From Jidongwangia harbinensis (GTDB lineage: Bacteria > Actinomycetota > Actinomycetes > Mycobacteriales > Micromonosporaceae), in NCBI RefSeq assembly GCF_020216025.1, contig NZ_JAIWNC010000008.1:1-64000 (forward strand): DNA of 64,000 nt, read 5' to 3'. Numbering within the stretch: position 1 is the first letter of the stretch; each line of letters begins with the position of its first letter. The position numbers were made by a program, and so were the translations under genes. Shown piece after piece: positions 16,167 through 24,667 of the stretch. A model generated the notes under the pieces. It was not told the origin of the DNA, did not search any database, and saw only the letters and a program-made list of their open reading frames with translations.

Positions 16167-17348
16167 TCAGCCGTTGCGGACCGTGCTGAGCAACGACTCC
16201 CGTACCGCGGTGAGACCGGCGTCCAGCGCGCCCAGCAGCACCGCGTCGTCGGAGATCGTGGTCACCGCGATGGCGCACTCCAGGGGCGCGTTCCGGCGCA
16301 TGGCGGCGGCGACCGCGGCGCGCAGCACCTCGCCGCCGGCCTGGGCCACCTGCCCGGCCAGCACCACGAGCGGCGGGTCCAGCACCGCCACCACGGCGGC
16401 CAGGCCCACCGCCACCCGGTCGGCCAGTACGGCCAGGAAGTCGACGGCCGCGTCCGGGTCGGCGGCCGCCCGGGACACCACGTCGGTCGGGGTGTCGCCG
16501 GCGATCCCGTGGTCGTGCCCGAGGTCCAGCACCGCCGGTCCGCCCACCAGGTCCTGCAGGTCGACCTTGCGGTGGGCGGAGTCCGGCGCGTACAGCGGCA
16601 TGTAACCGATCTCGCCGGCGCCGCCGCGGGCGCCGCGCATCAGCGTGCCGCCGATGTCGATCGCCAGGCCCAGGCCGTCCTCGCCCAGCCAGAGCAGCGC
16701 GAAGCCGTCCGCGTCGCGGGCCACGCCGTGCCGTCGCTCGGCCACCGCGGCCAGGTTCACGTCGTTGTCCACGCCGACGTGGGTGCCCAGGTGCCCGGCC
16801 AGTTCCGGCACCAGGCCGGCGCGGCCGAAGCCGGGCACCTCGACGTGGTGGATGGTGGCGGTGCGGCTGTCGTACGAGCCGGCCACCCCGACCTGGACGT
16901 ACCGGATGCGGTCGGGCGGCACCTCGGTCTCGGCCCGCATCCCGGCCACCACGTCGGCGAGGGCGGTCACCGGGTCGGTGTGCAGGAAGTCCACGTGCGA
17001 CTCGGCGCGGGCGCGTACCGCGCCGGTGAGGTCGCGGAGCGCCGCCACCACGGAGGGCGCGCCGCTCGTACCGATGTCGCGCACCGAGATCGCCGCGATC
17101 CAGGCCGCGTCCGGGTCGACCGCGTAGATCTCCGCGTTTGGGCCGGGCCGGCCGCTGTTGTGGCCGACCACCGAGATCAGGCCGGCCTCAGTCAGCCGCC
17201 GCAGCACCTCGGAGATGGTCGGGGTGGACAGCTTGGTGAGCCGGCGCAGATCGGCCCGGGTGAGCATGCCCGGATCCAGCAGATGGGCGAGCGCGGCGCT
17301 CTCGTTCATCGCGCGCAGCAGCTTCGACGAACCCGCCAGACGCGACAC
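16167..17348 (-). CDS. ROK-family transcriptional regulator
   Basis: A 393-aa protein with an N-terminal winged helix-turn-helix (about residues 10-70, LTRADLRRLTKLSTPTISEVLRRLTEAG) and a C-terminal ROK sugar-binding fold (VGVAGSYDSRT, THVGVDNDVNLAAVAERR, LAIDIGGTLMRGARGGAGEIGYMPL). This is the XylR/NagC architecture, usually a repressor of sugar uptake or catabolism. The zinc-binding C-x-C-G-x2-G-C cluster and its GH partner of standard ROK proteins are missing: GEIGYMPLYAPDS stands in their place. The GTG at 17348 has GAGGAG upstream with 4 nt spacing. No sugar gene is adjacent, so the target is unknown. Confidence 0.87.
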   Translation of the reverse strand: MSRLAGSSKLLRAMNESAALAHLLDPGMLTRADLRRLTKLSTPTISEVLRRLTEAGLISVVGHNSGRPGPNAEIYAVDPDAAWIAAISVRDIGTSGAPSVVAALRDLTGAVRARAESHVDFLHTDPVTALADVVAGMRAETEVPPDRIRYVQVGVAGSYDSRTATIHHVEVPGFGRAGLVPELAGHLGTHVGVDNDVNLAAVAERRHGVARDADGFALLWLGEDGLGLAIDIGGTLMRGARGGAGEIGYMPLYAPDSAHRKVDLQDLVGGPAVLDLGHDHGIAGDTPTDVVSRAAADPDAAVDFLAVLADRVAVGLAAVVAVLDPPLVVLAGQVAQAGGEVLRAAVAAAMRRNAPLECAIAVTTISDDAVLLGALDAGLTAVRESLLSTVRNG

Positions 17349-17435
17349 GTGGCTCCTCAGAACACTGCACCGACCCGCCAAACAACGTTACGGAACGTAG
17401 GCGCGCGCCTGGGCGGTGTCAAGCCGTGGGCTGCG

Positions 17436-17478
17436 CTTAAGCCATCGATAAGAAAGAATTGCTAAAGCAGTTTAACTG
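17436..17478 (-). promoter_or_regulatory. AT-rich promoter region of the ROK regulator
   Basis: This is an unusually A/T-rich stretch for this genome, between the hmgA stop and the ROK regulator start. It holds runs such as GATAAGAAAGAATTGC and TTTAAC and is a plausible promoter/operator for the regulator. No clean palindrome was found. Confidence 0.35.
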
Positions 17479-17500
17479 ACCGAGCGTGATGGCGCCGCGG

Positions 17501-18664
17501 TCAGCCCGGGTGGCGGTTCCAGGTCCACGCGTAGGCCGTGTCCTCCACCTGGAGGGCCGGTTCGCACAGGTCCAGGGGACGGAACGTGTCGACCATCACC
17601 GCCAGCTCGTCGAAGAAGTCGGCGCCCAGGGAGCGTTCCACGGCTCCGGGCTGGGGGCCGTGGGTGAAGCCCGACGGGTGCAGCGAGATGGAGCCCTGTT
17701 CGATGCCGGAGCCGCGGCGGGCCTCGTAGTTGCCGCCGGTGTAGAACATCATCTCGTCCGAGTCGACGTTGTGGTGGTGGTACGGCACCGGGATGGCCAG
17801 CGGGTGATAGTCGACCTTGCGCGGGACGAACGAGCAGATCACGAAGTTCGGGCCCTGGAACGTCTGGTGCACCGGCGGCGGCTGGTGCACGCGTCCGGTG
17901 ATCGGCTCGAAGTCGTGAATGGAGAATGCCCACGGGTACTGGCAGCCGTCCCAGCCGACCACGTCGAACGGGTGCCTCGCGTACACGTGCTTAGTCCATC
18001 CGCCGCGCGCCTTCACCAGCACCTCGACGTCCGTACCCTCGGCCGTGAACGGGCCTTTCGGGCCGCGCACGTCGCGCTCGCAGTACGGCGAGTGCTCGAG
18101 GAACTGGCCCCGCACCGACAGGTAACGCTTCGGCGGGCCGATGTGCCCGGTCGCCTCCACGGTGAGCATGCGGACCTGGGTGTCCGGGACGATCCGGTGC
18201 ACCACCGACGTCGGGATGATCACGTAGTCGCCCTGGATCACCTCCAGCGCACCGAACGTCGTCTCGATCGTGGCGGAGCCCGACTCGACGTACAGGCACT
18301 CGTCGCCGACCGCGTCGCGGTACAGCGGGGACGGCCGGTCGGCCACCACGTACCCGATCCGCACGTCCGCGTTGGCCAGCAGCGGCCGGCGGCCGAGCAC
18401 CGCGTCCGCCGGGCCCGCGTCCAGTTTGTGGGTGCGCAGATGCCGCGGCTTCAGCGGCAGGTTCGGCACCTGGCGGTACGCGGGCGGCTCGAACACCTCG
18501 GCGGAGACGATCGCGGTCGGCGGATTGCGGTGGTAGAGCAGCGACGAGTCGGACGAGAAGCCCTCCTGACCCATCAACTCCTCCGCGTAGAGCCCGCCGT
18601 CGGGCCGGCGGAACTGGGTGTGCCGCTTGCGGGGCACCTCGCCGACGCTGCGGTAGTACGGCAC
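17501..18664 (-). CDS. hmgA: Homogentisate 1,2-dioxygenase
   Basis: Non-heme iron enzyme that opens the homogentisate ring to maleylacetoacetate, the central step of tyrosine breakdown. The 387-aa product shows the cupin iron site: HHHNVDSDEMMFY with His and Glu ligands, GSISLHPSGFTHGPQPGA with the later His, plus QGDYVIIPTSVVHRI and the conserved N-terminus PYYRSVGEVPRKRHTQFR. The GTG at 18664 is chosen over an ATG nine codons upstream because TGGGAGG lies 5 nt before it and family members begin at PYYRS. It is divergent from an unknown gene and fahA. Homologues are about 380-440 aa, so the length is normal. Confidence 0.95.
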   Translation of the reverse strand: MPYYRSVGEVPRKRHTQFRRPDGGLYAEELMGQEGFSSDSSLLYHRNPPTAIVSAEVFEPPAYRQVPNLPLKPRHLRTHKLDAGPADAVLGRRPLLANADVRIGYVVADRPSPLYRDAVGDECLYVESGSATIETTFGALEVIQGDYVIIPTSVVHRIVPDTQVRMLTVEATGHIGPPKRYLSVRGQFLEHSPYCERDVRGPKGPFTAEGTDVEVLVKARGGWTKHVYARHPFDVVGWDGCQYPWAFSIHDFEPITGRVHQPPPVHQTFQGPNFVICSFVPRKVDYHPLAIPVPYHHHNVDSDEMMFYTGGNYEARRGSGIEQGSISLHPSGFTHGPQPGAVERSLGADFFDELAVMVDTFRPLDLCEPALQVEDTAYAWTWNRHPG

Positions 18665-18669
18665 CGTTG

Positions 18670-18676
18670 CCTCCCA
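18670..18676 (-). promoter_or_regulatory. Ribosome binding site deciding the hmgA start
   Basis: Reads TGGGAGG on the minus strand, 5 nt before the GTG at 18664. It lies inside the frame of the longer ATG alternative at 18691, which has no comparable site. Confidence 0.65.
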
Positions 18677-18740
18677 CCTAAAATCTGACATAGCGGACGT
18701 GGTTGTCCACCTCTCGAAGCGTCCATTAGGTTCAGTATTC

Positions 18741-19586
18741 GTGTCAACGCTGGTGCCACCGCTGTTCGCCGGGCTCGTCGACGACGCGTCCGTGCTGGCA
18801 CCCAGCACGCTCGACGCGGACGAGGCCGTGGCCGCGCACCGGGAGAAGAGAAGTGCCTGGTTCGCCGACCTGCTCGGCGTCTTCCTCATCCCCGCCTCCC
18901 TCGCCGACCCGGGTGTGCCGGCCGAGGGCCTGCCGGTCGGCGTGGTCAGCGACACCGGGATCGCCGCGCTGCCCGCCGCGGCCGCCGAACTGCGCGACGC
19001 GGGCGCCGTGGTGCGCCAGGTGGAGGCGGCGGTGGCGCGCCGCGGCGAGGACCCCCAGCCGGGCCTCGCCGATCTGCGCGGGCTCGCCGCGGACCAACCC
19101 GACCTGGACGTGTACGCCGAGATCCCGCTGAGCTGGGGCCTGCTCGCCGCGCTGGACGTGGTGGCCGAGGCGCGGACCGGGGGCTCCCGGATCGCCCCGA
19201 AGTTCCGGATCGGCGGGCTGGCCGCCGAGCTGTTCCCGACCCCGGTCGAGTTGGCCGCCGTCATCTGCGCGTGCCGCGACCGGGAGCTGCCGTTCAAGCT
19301 CGCCAGCGGGACCCGGCACGCGCTGCGGCACACCGACCCGGAGACCGGCTTCACCCACCACGGATTCCTCAACGTGCTGGTCGCCACGGGCGTGGCCGGG
19401 GACGGCGGCGAGGTGGCCGAGGTCGCCGAGGTGCTCGCCGCGACGCATCCGCTGCCGCTGGTCGAGCCGGCCCGCGTCCAGCGCGACGGCGCCCGCCGGC
19501 TCTGGGTCGGCTTCGGCACCCCCGACCCGCGGGAACCGCTGACCGAGCTGGTCCGGCTGGGCCTGATCAACGGGGGATACGAGTGA
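18741..19586 (+). CDS. Conserved protein of unknown function coupled to fumarylacetoacetase
   Basis: A 281-aa soluble protein with no signal peptide or membrane helix. It has an alternating strand/helix pattern suggesting an alpha/beta fold and a distinctive conserved-looking block: RIAPKFRIGGLAAELFPTP, then LPFKLASGTRHALRH, then FTHHGFLNVLVA, with several His, Lys and Arg that could line an active site. I do not recognise a characterised family. The GTG at 18741 was chosen 8 nt after TAGGTT (18727-18732); an upstream GTG at 18699 is the alternative. Its stop overlaps the fahA start (GTGA), so the two are translationally coupled. A role in homogentisate breakdown is inferred from that coupling and from divergent hmgA. 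Confidence 0.78.
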   Translation: MSTLVPPLFAGLVDDASVLAPSTLDADEAVAAHREKRSAWFADLLGVFLIPASLADPGVPAEGLPVGVVSDTGIAALPAAAAELRDAGAVVRQVEAAVARRGEDPQPGLADLRGLAADQPDLDVYAEIPLSWGLLAALDVVAEARTGGSRIAPKFRIGGLAAELFPTPVELAAVICACRDRELPFKLASGTRHALRHTDPETGFTHHGFLNVLVATGVAGDGGEVAEVAEVLAATHPLPLVEPARVQRDGARRLWVGFGTPDPREPLTELVRLGLINGGYE

Positions 19587-20686
19587 GCGGGTACGGGGTG
19601 GAGAACCTGCCGTACGGGGTGTTCAGCTCCGGCGACGGCGTGCGCCGGATCGGGGTACGCCTCGGCGACGACGTGCTCGATCTGTCCCCGCTCGGCGACG
19701 ACCTGGTCCGGCAGCCGACGCTGAACCCGCTGCTGGCGGCCGGCCGGACACAGTGGACGGCGCTGCGCGACCGGGTCACCGAGGCGGTCCGGCGCGACGA
19801 GGTCACCCGGGTCCCGCTCCGCGAGGTGACCCTGCACCTGCCGTTCGAGGTGGCCGACTACACCGACTTCTACTCCTCCGAGCACCACGCCACCAACGTC
19901 GGGCACATCCTCCGGCCGGACCAGCCGGGCCTGCGGCCGAACTGGCGGCACCTGCCGATCGGCTATCACGGGCGGGCCGGCACCGTGGTGGTGTCCGGCA
20001 CCCCGATCGCCCGGCCGCACGGGCAACTCGGGCCCGGCGAGTTCGGACCGTCGCGACGGCTCGACATCGAGGCCGAGGTCGGGTTCGTGGTGGGCGTGCC
20101 GGGCGCGCGGCTGGGCACCGGCGACTTCGCCGACCACGTCTTCGGCGTGGTGCTGGTCAACGACTGGTCCGCCCGGGACATCCAGGCCTGGGAATATCAG
20201 CCGCTCGGACCGTTTCTGGGCAAGTCGTTCGCCACCTCGGTGTCGCCGTGGGTGGTGCCGCTGGCCGCGCTGCCCACGGTCGCCGCGCCGCACCAGGATC
20301 CGGTTCCGCTGGACTACCTGCGGCCGGCCGGCTCCGGATTCGACCTGCGGCTCGCCGTGGACTGGAACGGGACCCGGGTGAGCGAGCCGCCGTTCGCGCA
20401 GATGTACTGGACGCCGGCCCAGCAGCTGGCCCACCTGACCGTCAACGGCGCGTCCGTGCGCACCGGCGACCTGTACGCCTCCGGCACCGTGTCCGGCCCG
20501 GCCCGCGGGCAGTCCGGGTCGTTCCTGGAGCTGACCTGGAACGGCACCGAGCCGGTGAAGCTGGACGACGGTTCCACCCGCGGCTTCCTCGCCGACGGCG
20601 ACACGGTCACCATCACCGGCACCGCGCCCGGACGGGACGGCGATCCCATTGCGCTCGGTGAAGTCGTCGGGACGGTAGTCGGCTAA
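19583..20686 (+). CDS. fahA: Fumarylacetoacetase
   Basis: Hydrolyses fumarylacetoacetate to fumarate and acetoacetate, the last step of tyrosine catabolism. The 367-aa product has the N-terminal SH3-like part (YGVFSSGDGVRRIGVRLGDDVLDL) and the FAH C-terminal catalytic fold. Its metal and active-site motifs are DYTDFYSSEHHATNVG, DIEAEVGFVVG, NDWSARDIQAWEYQPLGPFLG and KSFATSVSPWVV. The length is slightly shorter than eukaryotic FAH (about 420), as is usual in actinobacteria. The GTG start overlaps the stop of the upstream unknown gene; GGGGG just before serves as ribosome site. Confidence 0.95.
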   Translation: MSGYGVENLPYGVFSSGDGVRRIGVRLGDDVLDLSPLGDDLVRQPTLNPLLAAGRTQWTALRDRVTEAVRRDEVTRVPLREVTLHLPFEVADYTDFYSSEHHATNVGHILRPDQPGLRPNWRHLPIGYHGRAGTVVVSGTPIARPHGQLGPGEFGPSRRLDIEAEVGFVVGVPGARLGTGDFADHVFGVVLVNDWSARDIQAWEYQPLGPFLGKSFATSVSPWVVPLAALPTVAAPHQDPVPLDYLRPAGSGFDLRLAVDWNGTRVSEPPFAQMYWTPAQQLAHLTVNGASVRTGDLYASGTVSGPARGQSGSFLELTWNGTEPVKLDDGSTRGFLADGDTVTITGTAPGRDGDPIALGEVVGTVVG

Positions 20687-20738
20687 TCGCTGTTCGGCCT
20701 GACCGATTCCCCGTACGGTGTACGCGGGGGGTAACGCA

Positions 20739-21197
20739 ATGTCGACAGTCGCGGTGACACGGTTGATCGAGGCGCCGGTGTCCGAGGTGTGGCGGGTCTT
20801 CACCGACCTGCCCCGGCGCTGTGACTGGCTGTCCACGGTCACCGAGGTGCAGTTGCTGACCACCGGCCCCTTCGGCGCCGGCACGGTCTGGCGGGAGACC
20901 CGCACCATGGCCGACGGCGAGGAGATCACCGAGGAGTTCCGGGTACGCGAGTGCGTGGTCCCGGAGCGGTTCGTGGTGGCGTCTCCCGGCATCGGCGCGG
21001 ACTACCGGATGTCGTACACGTTCGTGCCGGTCCTCGAGGGCCGGCACCGCGGCGGCACGATGGTCACCGTGGTGCAGGACGGCACGCCGACCGCGCCGGC
21101 CGGCCGGTTCCTGGCACTGGTCTTCGGCGGCCTGGCCGCCCGCACCGTCGAGGGTGCCCTCCGCCGCGACCTCGACGACCTCGCCGCCGTCGCCTGA
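20739..21197 (+). CDS. SRPBCC-fold (START-like) protein
   Basis: A 152-aa protein of the SRPBCC/polyketide-cyclase-like helix-grip fold: VTRLIEAPVSEVWRVFTDLP at the N-terminus, then WLSTVTEVQLLT, a set of strands and a long C-terminal helix (TVEGALRRDLDDLAAVA). Members bind hydrophobic ligands in a central cavity, and the sequence does not reveal which. The ATG at 20739 is preceded by GGGGGGTAAC; TACGGT at 20714-20719 is a possible -10 box. The 52-bp gap to fahA on the same strand allows cotranscription, but there is no biochemical reason to tie it to tyrosine breakdown. Confidence 0.8.
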   Translation: MSTVAVTRLIEAPVSEVWRVFTDLPRRCDWLSTVTEVQLLTTGPFGAGTVWRETRTMADGEEITEEFRVRECVVPERFVVASPGIGADYRMSYTFVPVLEGRHRGGTMVTVVQDGTPTAPAGRFLALVFGGLAARTVEGALRRDLDDLAAVA

Positions 21198-21219
21198 GCC
21201 GGCCCCCACGGCGGCTCGG

Positions 21220-21225
21220 TAGGGT
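21220..21225 (+). promoter_or_regulatory. -10 box of leaderless beta-propeller gene
   Basis: TAGGGT, then 6 nt, then the GTG at 21232. Confidence 0.6.
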
Positions 21226-21231
21226 CGGCGG

Positions 21232-22413
21232 GTGCGGGGGACTCGGATCGTGGGCGCGATGGTGGCGGTCCTGTGTGCGCTGGCCGCCGGACTCGTCGGT
21301 TGGCGGGTGCTCGGGCCCGCCGAGGTGCTCGCCCCGGCCACCGGCGCCTACCCGGCCGTCCCGGTGCGCCCGCCGGGTGTCACCGGGCGGACCGCGCAGG
21401 CCCCGCTGATCGTGGACGGACGGATCCGGGTGTACGCCGGCAAGCGCCAGGTCCGCGCGGACGGGCCGGTGGACGCGAAGACCACGTACACCGCGCGGTG
21501 GTCGTACCGGCGGTGGCCGCAGCAGGTGCACGGGATGGTGGCGGCCGGGACCACGGTGGTGACCCGGTGGTCGGACGGGCGGCTGGTGGCGATCGACGGC
21601 CGTACCGGGCGGATCGGGTGGCGCGCCGACGGCCCGGCCGCGGGCGGGTACGCCGGCCACCGCACCGGCGCGGCGACGGTCTGGGCACCGGACGGGCTGC
21701 ACCTGGCCGGTTCCACGCTGCTGGTGGCCGGGGCGGGGCGGCTGACCGGGTACGACGTGGCCACCGGCGCGCGGCGCTGGACGACCGACTGTGCCGGGCC
21801 CACGTTCACCACGGCCGGCGGGCAGGTGATCTGCGGGGCGGGGGCGTACCAGGCCGGCTCGGGCGTGGTGGCGCTGGACTGGCCGCGCGGCCCGTTCACC
21901 CCGCTCGGCTGCGACGTGGCCCGGTCCGGCTGCCGGGGCGTCCGGGACGGCGCCGGCGCGGGCTGGCTGACCGGCACCGCGGTCCCGGCCCGGGCCCGCC
22001 CGCTGGACGCCGCGGACACCACCGTGCTGACCGTCCGGCGCACCACCGCGAAGGGCGCGGCGACGAGCGCCTTCGCGATCAGCACGGGGGACGCGGTGGT
22101 GGCCCGTTCCCCGCTGACCGGCACCGAACTGTGGCGCCGTCCGGACGCCGGTGCCACCGTGCTGGGCGCCGGCCCGGACGCGGTCTACCTGCTCACCGGC
22201 CCGGCCGGGGCGCGGAATTTGGTCACCCTGGACCCGTCGACCGGCGCGGAACGTGCCTCGTTCCGCCCCGCCGTCGGCACCGAGAAGACCGACTGGAATC
22301 CGGGCGGCTGGCAGGTCGCGGACGGCTTCGTGGCGGTCGAGCGGATGAGCACGGACGGCGACCCGGACCACTACTTCACGGTCGAGACCGTGGTGCTCGC
22401 CGCCGTACCCTAG
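21232..22413 (+). CDS. Membrane-anchored PQQ-like beta-propeller protein
   Basis: A 393-aa protein with an N-terminal signal anchor (about residues 6-26, IVGAMVAVLCALAAGLVGW) and an exported domain made of repeated blades of the PQQ/WD type. The telltale phrases are LVAIDGRTGRIGWRA, LTGYDVATGARRWTT, RSPLTGTELWRRPDA and LVTLDPSTGAERASF. Such folds are structural or ligand-binding; quinoprotein catalytic residues are not recognisable, so no enzymatic role is claimed. The GTG start is set by TAGGGT 6 nt upstream. Its stop overlaps that of the convergent aminotransferase gene in the sequence CTAG. Two related propeller proteins occur elsewhere in the window (27.1 and 35.5 kb). Confidence 0.82.
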   Translation: MRGTRIVGAMVAVLCALAAGLVGWRVLGPAEVLAPATGAYPAVPVRPPGVTGRTAQAPLIVDGRIRVYAGKRQVRADGPVDAKTTYTARWSYRRWPQQVHGMVAAGTTVVTRWSDGRLVAIDGRTGRIGWRADGPAAGGYAGHRTGAATVWAPDGLHLAGSTLLVAGAGRLTGYDVATGARRWTTDCAGPTFTTAGGQVICGAGAYQAGSGVVALDWPRGPFTPLGCDVARSGCRGVRDGAGAGWLTGTAVPARARPLDAADTTVLTVRRTTAKGAATSAFAISTGDAVVARSPLTGTELWRRPDAGATVLGAGPDAVYLLTGPAGARNLVTLDPSTGAERASFRPAVGTEKTDWNPGGWQVADGFVAVERMSTDGDPDHYFTVETVVLAAVP

Positions 22414-23495
22414 ATCTGCCCGAGCGCCGCCTCCGCGGCGGCCAGGAACGCATCGTTCTCCTCCGGCGTGCCGATGGTCACGCGTACCCCGTCGCCAGGG
22501 AACGGCCGCACGATCACCCCGCGGCTCTCGCAGGCGGCGCCGAACGCGGCGGCCCGGTCGCCCAGCGGCAGCCAGACGAAGTTGGCCTGGCTGGCCGGCA
22601 CGTCCGGGAGGAGCTTGCGCAGCGCCTCGGTGACCCGGTTCCGTTCCGCCACCACGATCGCGCAGCGGCGTTCCACCTCGGCGCCGGCGTCCAGCGCGGC
22701 GATCGCCGCGGCCTGCGCCACCAGGCTGGTGGAGAACGGCGTCACCACCTTGCGGATGGCCGTCGCCACCTCGGGCTGCGCCACCAGGAAACCGACCCGC
22801 AGCCCGGCCAGGCCCCACGCCTTGGACAGGGTGCGCAGCACCACCACGTTGGGCCGGTCGCCATAGGCCGCCAGGGCGTCCGGAACCTGGGCGTCCGTGA
22901 CGAACTCGCGGTACGCCTCGTCCAGCACCACCAGCACGTCGGACGGCACGTCGTCGAGGAACCGGTCCAGGTCGGCCCGGGTCACGCTGGTGCCGGTCGG
23001 GTTGTTCGGGTTGCACACCAGGACCAGCCGGGTCCGGTCGGTCACCGCGGCCGCCATGGCGGACAGGTGATGCCCGTGTCCCGGGGTGTTGGGCACGCGC
23101 ACGCTGGTCGCGCCGACCCCGGCCGCGATGATCGGGTACGCCTCGAACGAGCGCCACGCGTAGACGATCTCGTCGCCCGGGAAGCAGGTGGCCTTGGCCA
23201 GGTGCTCGGCCAGTGCCACCGAGCCGCAGCCGGTGACGATGCGGTCCGGGTCCACGCCGTACCGCGCGGCCAGCTTGTCCCGCAGCACCGTCACGCCCAT
23301 GTCCGGGTAGCGGTGCGACGTGGTCACCGCCTCGGCGATCGCCTCCGGCACGCCGGGCAGCGGGCCGAACGGGACCTCGTTGCTGGCCAGCTTGATCGCC
23401 TCCGGGATGCCCAGGTCGCGGGCCAGGTCGGCGACGTTGCGCCCCGGAACGTATCCGGGCAGGGCATCCAGGTCGGAACGGGTCAGCCGGCTCAT
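22410..23495 (-). CDS. Class I/II aminotransferase, HisC or aromatic (Pat) type
   Basis: A 361-aa PLP enzyme of fold type I. Visible motifs are IKLASNEVPFGPLPGV at the N-terminus, YPDMGVTVLRDKLAARYGV, NPNNPTGT, VVLDEAYREFV and the PLP lysine in TLSKAWGLAGLRVGF (about residue 222), all in HisC spacing. In actinobacteria the HisC family includes both histidinol-phosphate and aromatic amino-acid aminotransferases (Pat), which motifs alone do not separate. Its place between fahA and hppD and the absence of other his genes favour an aromatic role, giving 4-hydroxyphenylpyruvate from tyrosine. The start at 23495 has AAGGAGAG upstream and overlaps the stop of the RDD gene (ATGA). Confidence 0.85.
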   Translation of the reverse strand: MSRLTRSDLDALPGYVPGRNVADLARDLGIPEAIKLASNEVPFGPLPGVPEAIAEAVTTSHRYPDMGVTVLRDKLAARYGVDPDRIVTGCGSVALAEHLAKATCFPGDEIVYAWRSFEAYPIIAAGVGATSVRVPNTPGHGHHLSAMAAAVTDRTRLVLVCNPNNPTGTSVTRADLDRFLDDVPSDVLVVLDEAYREFVTDAQVPDALAAYGDRPNVVVLRTLSKAWGLAGLRVGFLVAQPEVATAIRKVVTPFSTSLVAQAAAIAALDAGAEVERRCAIVVAERNRVTEALRKLLPDVPASQANFVWLPLGDRAAAFGAACESRGVIVRPFPGDGVRVTIGTPEENDAFLAAAEAALGQI

Positions 23496-24667
23496 TTCTC
23501 TCCTTGCATGGCGTCGCCACCGCCGGTGGCCTTCACGGTGGGTGCATAGCCCCGCGGTAGTGCGACCACCACGGTACGAGCGGACTTGTCGTGCAGCGCC
23601 TGGCGCATCCGCGGGTCGAACGCCGGCGACAGCGAGTCCACCAGCTGCATCACCAGCCCCAGGCCGAAGCACGTCCACAGCGGCGTCCACATGCCGAGGC
23701 GGGCCCACCGGCGGAACGCCCGGCCGTTGCCGATCCGCTCGGTGTTCTCCACCGCGAGCACCTTGATCCGCATGATCCGTTTGCCCAGGGTCTGGCCGCT
23801 GGTGCCGAGCGCCGGTACCTCGTACGCGAGCCACAGCGCGGTCGTCACGAACAGCATGGTGAGCATCAGGTAGTCGGCGCGCGGCGACGGCTGCTGCTGG
23901 GAGCCGAACGGGTCGTTCAGCGCGGCCCGGAACACCGGCTCCACCTCCAGCCACCACTGGTAGCCGAGGTAGCCGTTGACCAGCACGTTGAGCAGGAGCA
24001 GGGCGGCGATGTCGATGAGCCGGGCGACCAGGCGGGTGCCCAGGCCGGCGAGCGCGAAGCCGTGCGGGCGGGCCTGCACGGGGTATGGCACCGGGTAGCC
24101 GGGCGGCGGCACCCAACCGGGCGGCGGCACCCAGCCTTGGGGCGGCATCCACCCCTGCGGCGGCGGCCCGCCGGGCGGCGGGGTCCAGCCCTGCGGCGGT
24201 GCGGTCCAGCCCTGCGGCGGCGGCCCGCCGGGCGGTGCGGTCCAGCCCTGTGGCGGTTGCCCGGGGGCCGGGGTCCAGCCCTGTGGCGGCGGTCCGCCGG
24301 GCGGTGGGGTCCAGCCCTGCGGCGGCATCCATCCCGGCGGGGGAGCCCAGCCCGGGGGCGGCGTCCAGCCCGGCGGGGGAGCCCAGCCCGGTGGCGGCGT
24401 CCAGCCCGGTGGCGGCGTCCAGCCCGGCTGGGGCGGCTGCCCCACCGTCGGCGGCTCCGGCGAGACCGGGGGCGGGGTGGTCGCGGGCGGTGACGGGACC
24501 GGCGACGGGGCCGGCGACGACGGTGCGGCCTCCTCGGCCGGCGGCGGGCCGTCCGGCGGTACCGCATCGGCCGGGATGGCCTTGCCGAGCCACCCCTCGC
24601 CGTCCCAGTAGCGCTGGGTGACCGGATCGGCCGGGTCCTTGTACCAACCGGCGGGGAGCGAGCTCAT
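23492..24667 (-). CDS. DUF2510 / proline-rich / RDD membrane protein
   Basis: A 391-aa protein in three parts. The N-terminus (about 1-35) is a DUF2510 module (LPAGWYKDPADPVTQRYWDG). A low-complexity region follows (about 40-195), dominated by a 5-6-residue P-P-G-W repeat (PPPGWTPPPGWAPPPGW and glutamine variants). An RDD domain with three or four transmembrane helices ends the protein (LGTRLVARLIDIAALLLL, GQTLGKRIMRIKVLAVEN, RQALHDKSARTVVV). RDD proteins are named for Arg-Asp-Asp residues; some are proposed to be Na+(Li+)/H+ antiporters, but the role here is unknown. Start and stop overlap its neighbours by 4 bases on both sides, so it is the middle gene of a coupled three-gene unit. Confidence 0.87.
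   Translation of the reverse strand: MSSLPAGWYKDPADPVTQRYWDGEGWLGKAIPADAVPPDGPPPAEEAAPSSPAPSPVPSPPATTPPPVSPEPPTVGQPPQPGWTPPPGWTPPPGWAPPPGWTPPPGWAPPPGWMPPQGWTPPPGGPPPQGWTPAPGQPPQGWTAPPGGPPPQGWTAPPQGWTPPPGGPPPQGWMPPQGWVPPPGWVPPPGYPVPYPVQARPHGFALAGLGTRLVARLIDIAALLLLNVLVNGYLGYQWWLEVEPVFRAALNDPFGSQQQPSPRADYLMLTMLFVTTALWLAYEVPALGTSGQTLGKRIMRIKVLAVENTERIGNGRAFRRWARLGMWTPLWTCFGLGLVMQLVDSLSPAFDPRMRQALHDKSARTVVVALPRGYAPTVKATGGGDAMQGEK

Noticed and set aside
17501..20992. Single 1163-codon minus-strand open frame covering hmgA and the whole fahA region
   Set aside because: Only the 3' third (17501-18664) is hmgA. The rest is the antisense of the unknown gene and fahA, held open by GC-biased codon positions, with no domain.
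22410..23495. Firm annotation as histidinol-phosphate aminotransferase hisC
   Set aside because: Motifs do not separate HisC from aromatic aminotransferases, and the neighbours are tyrosine-catabolic, so the symbol was left blank.
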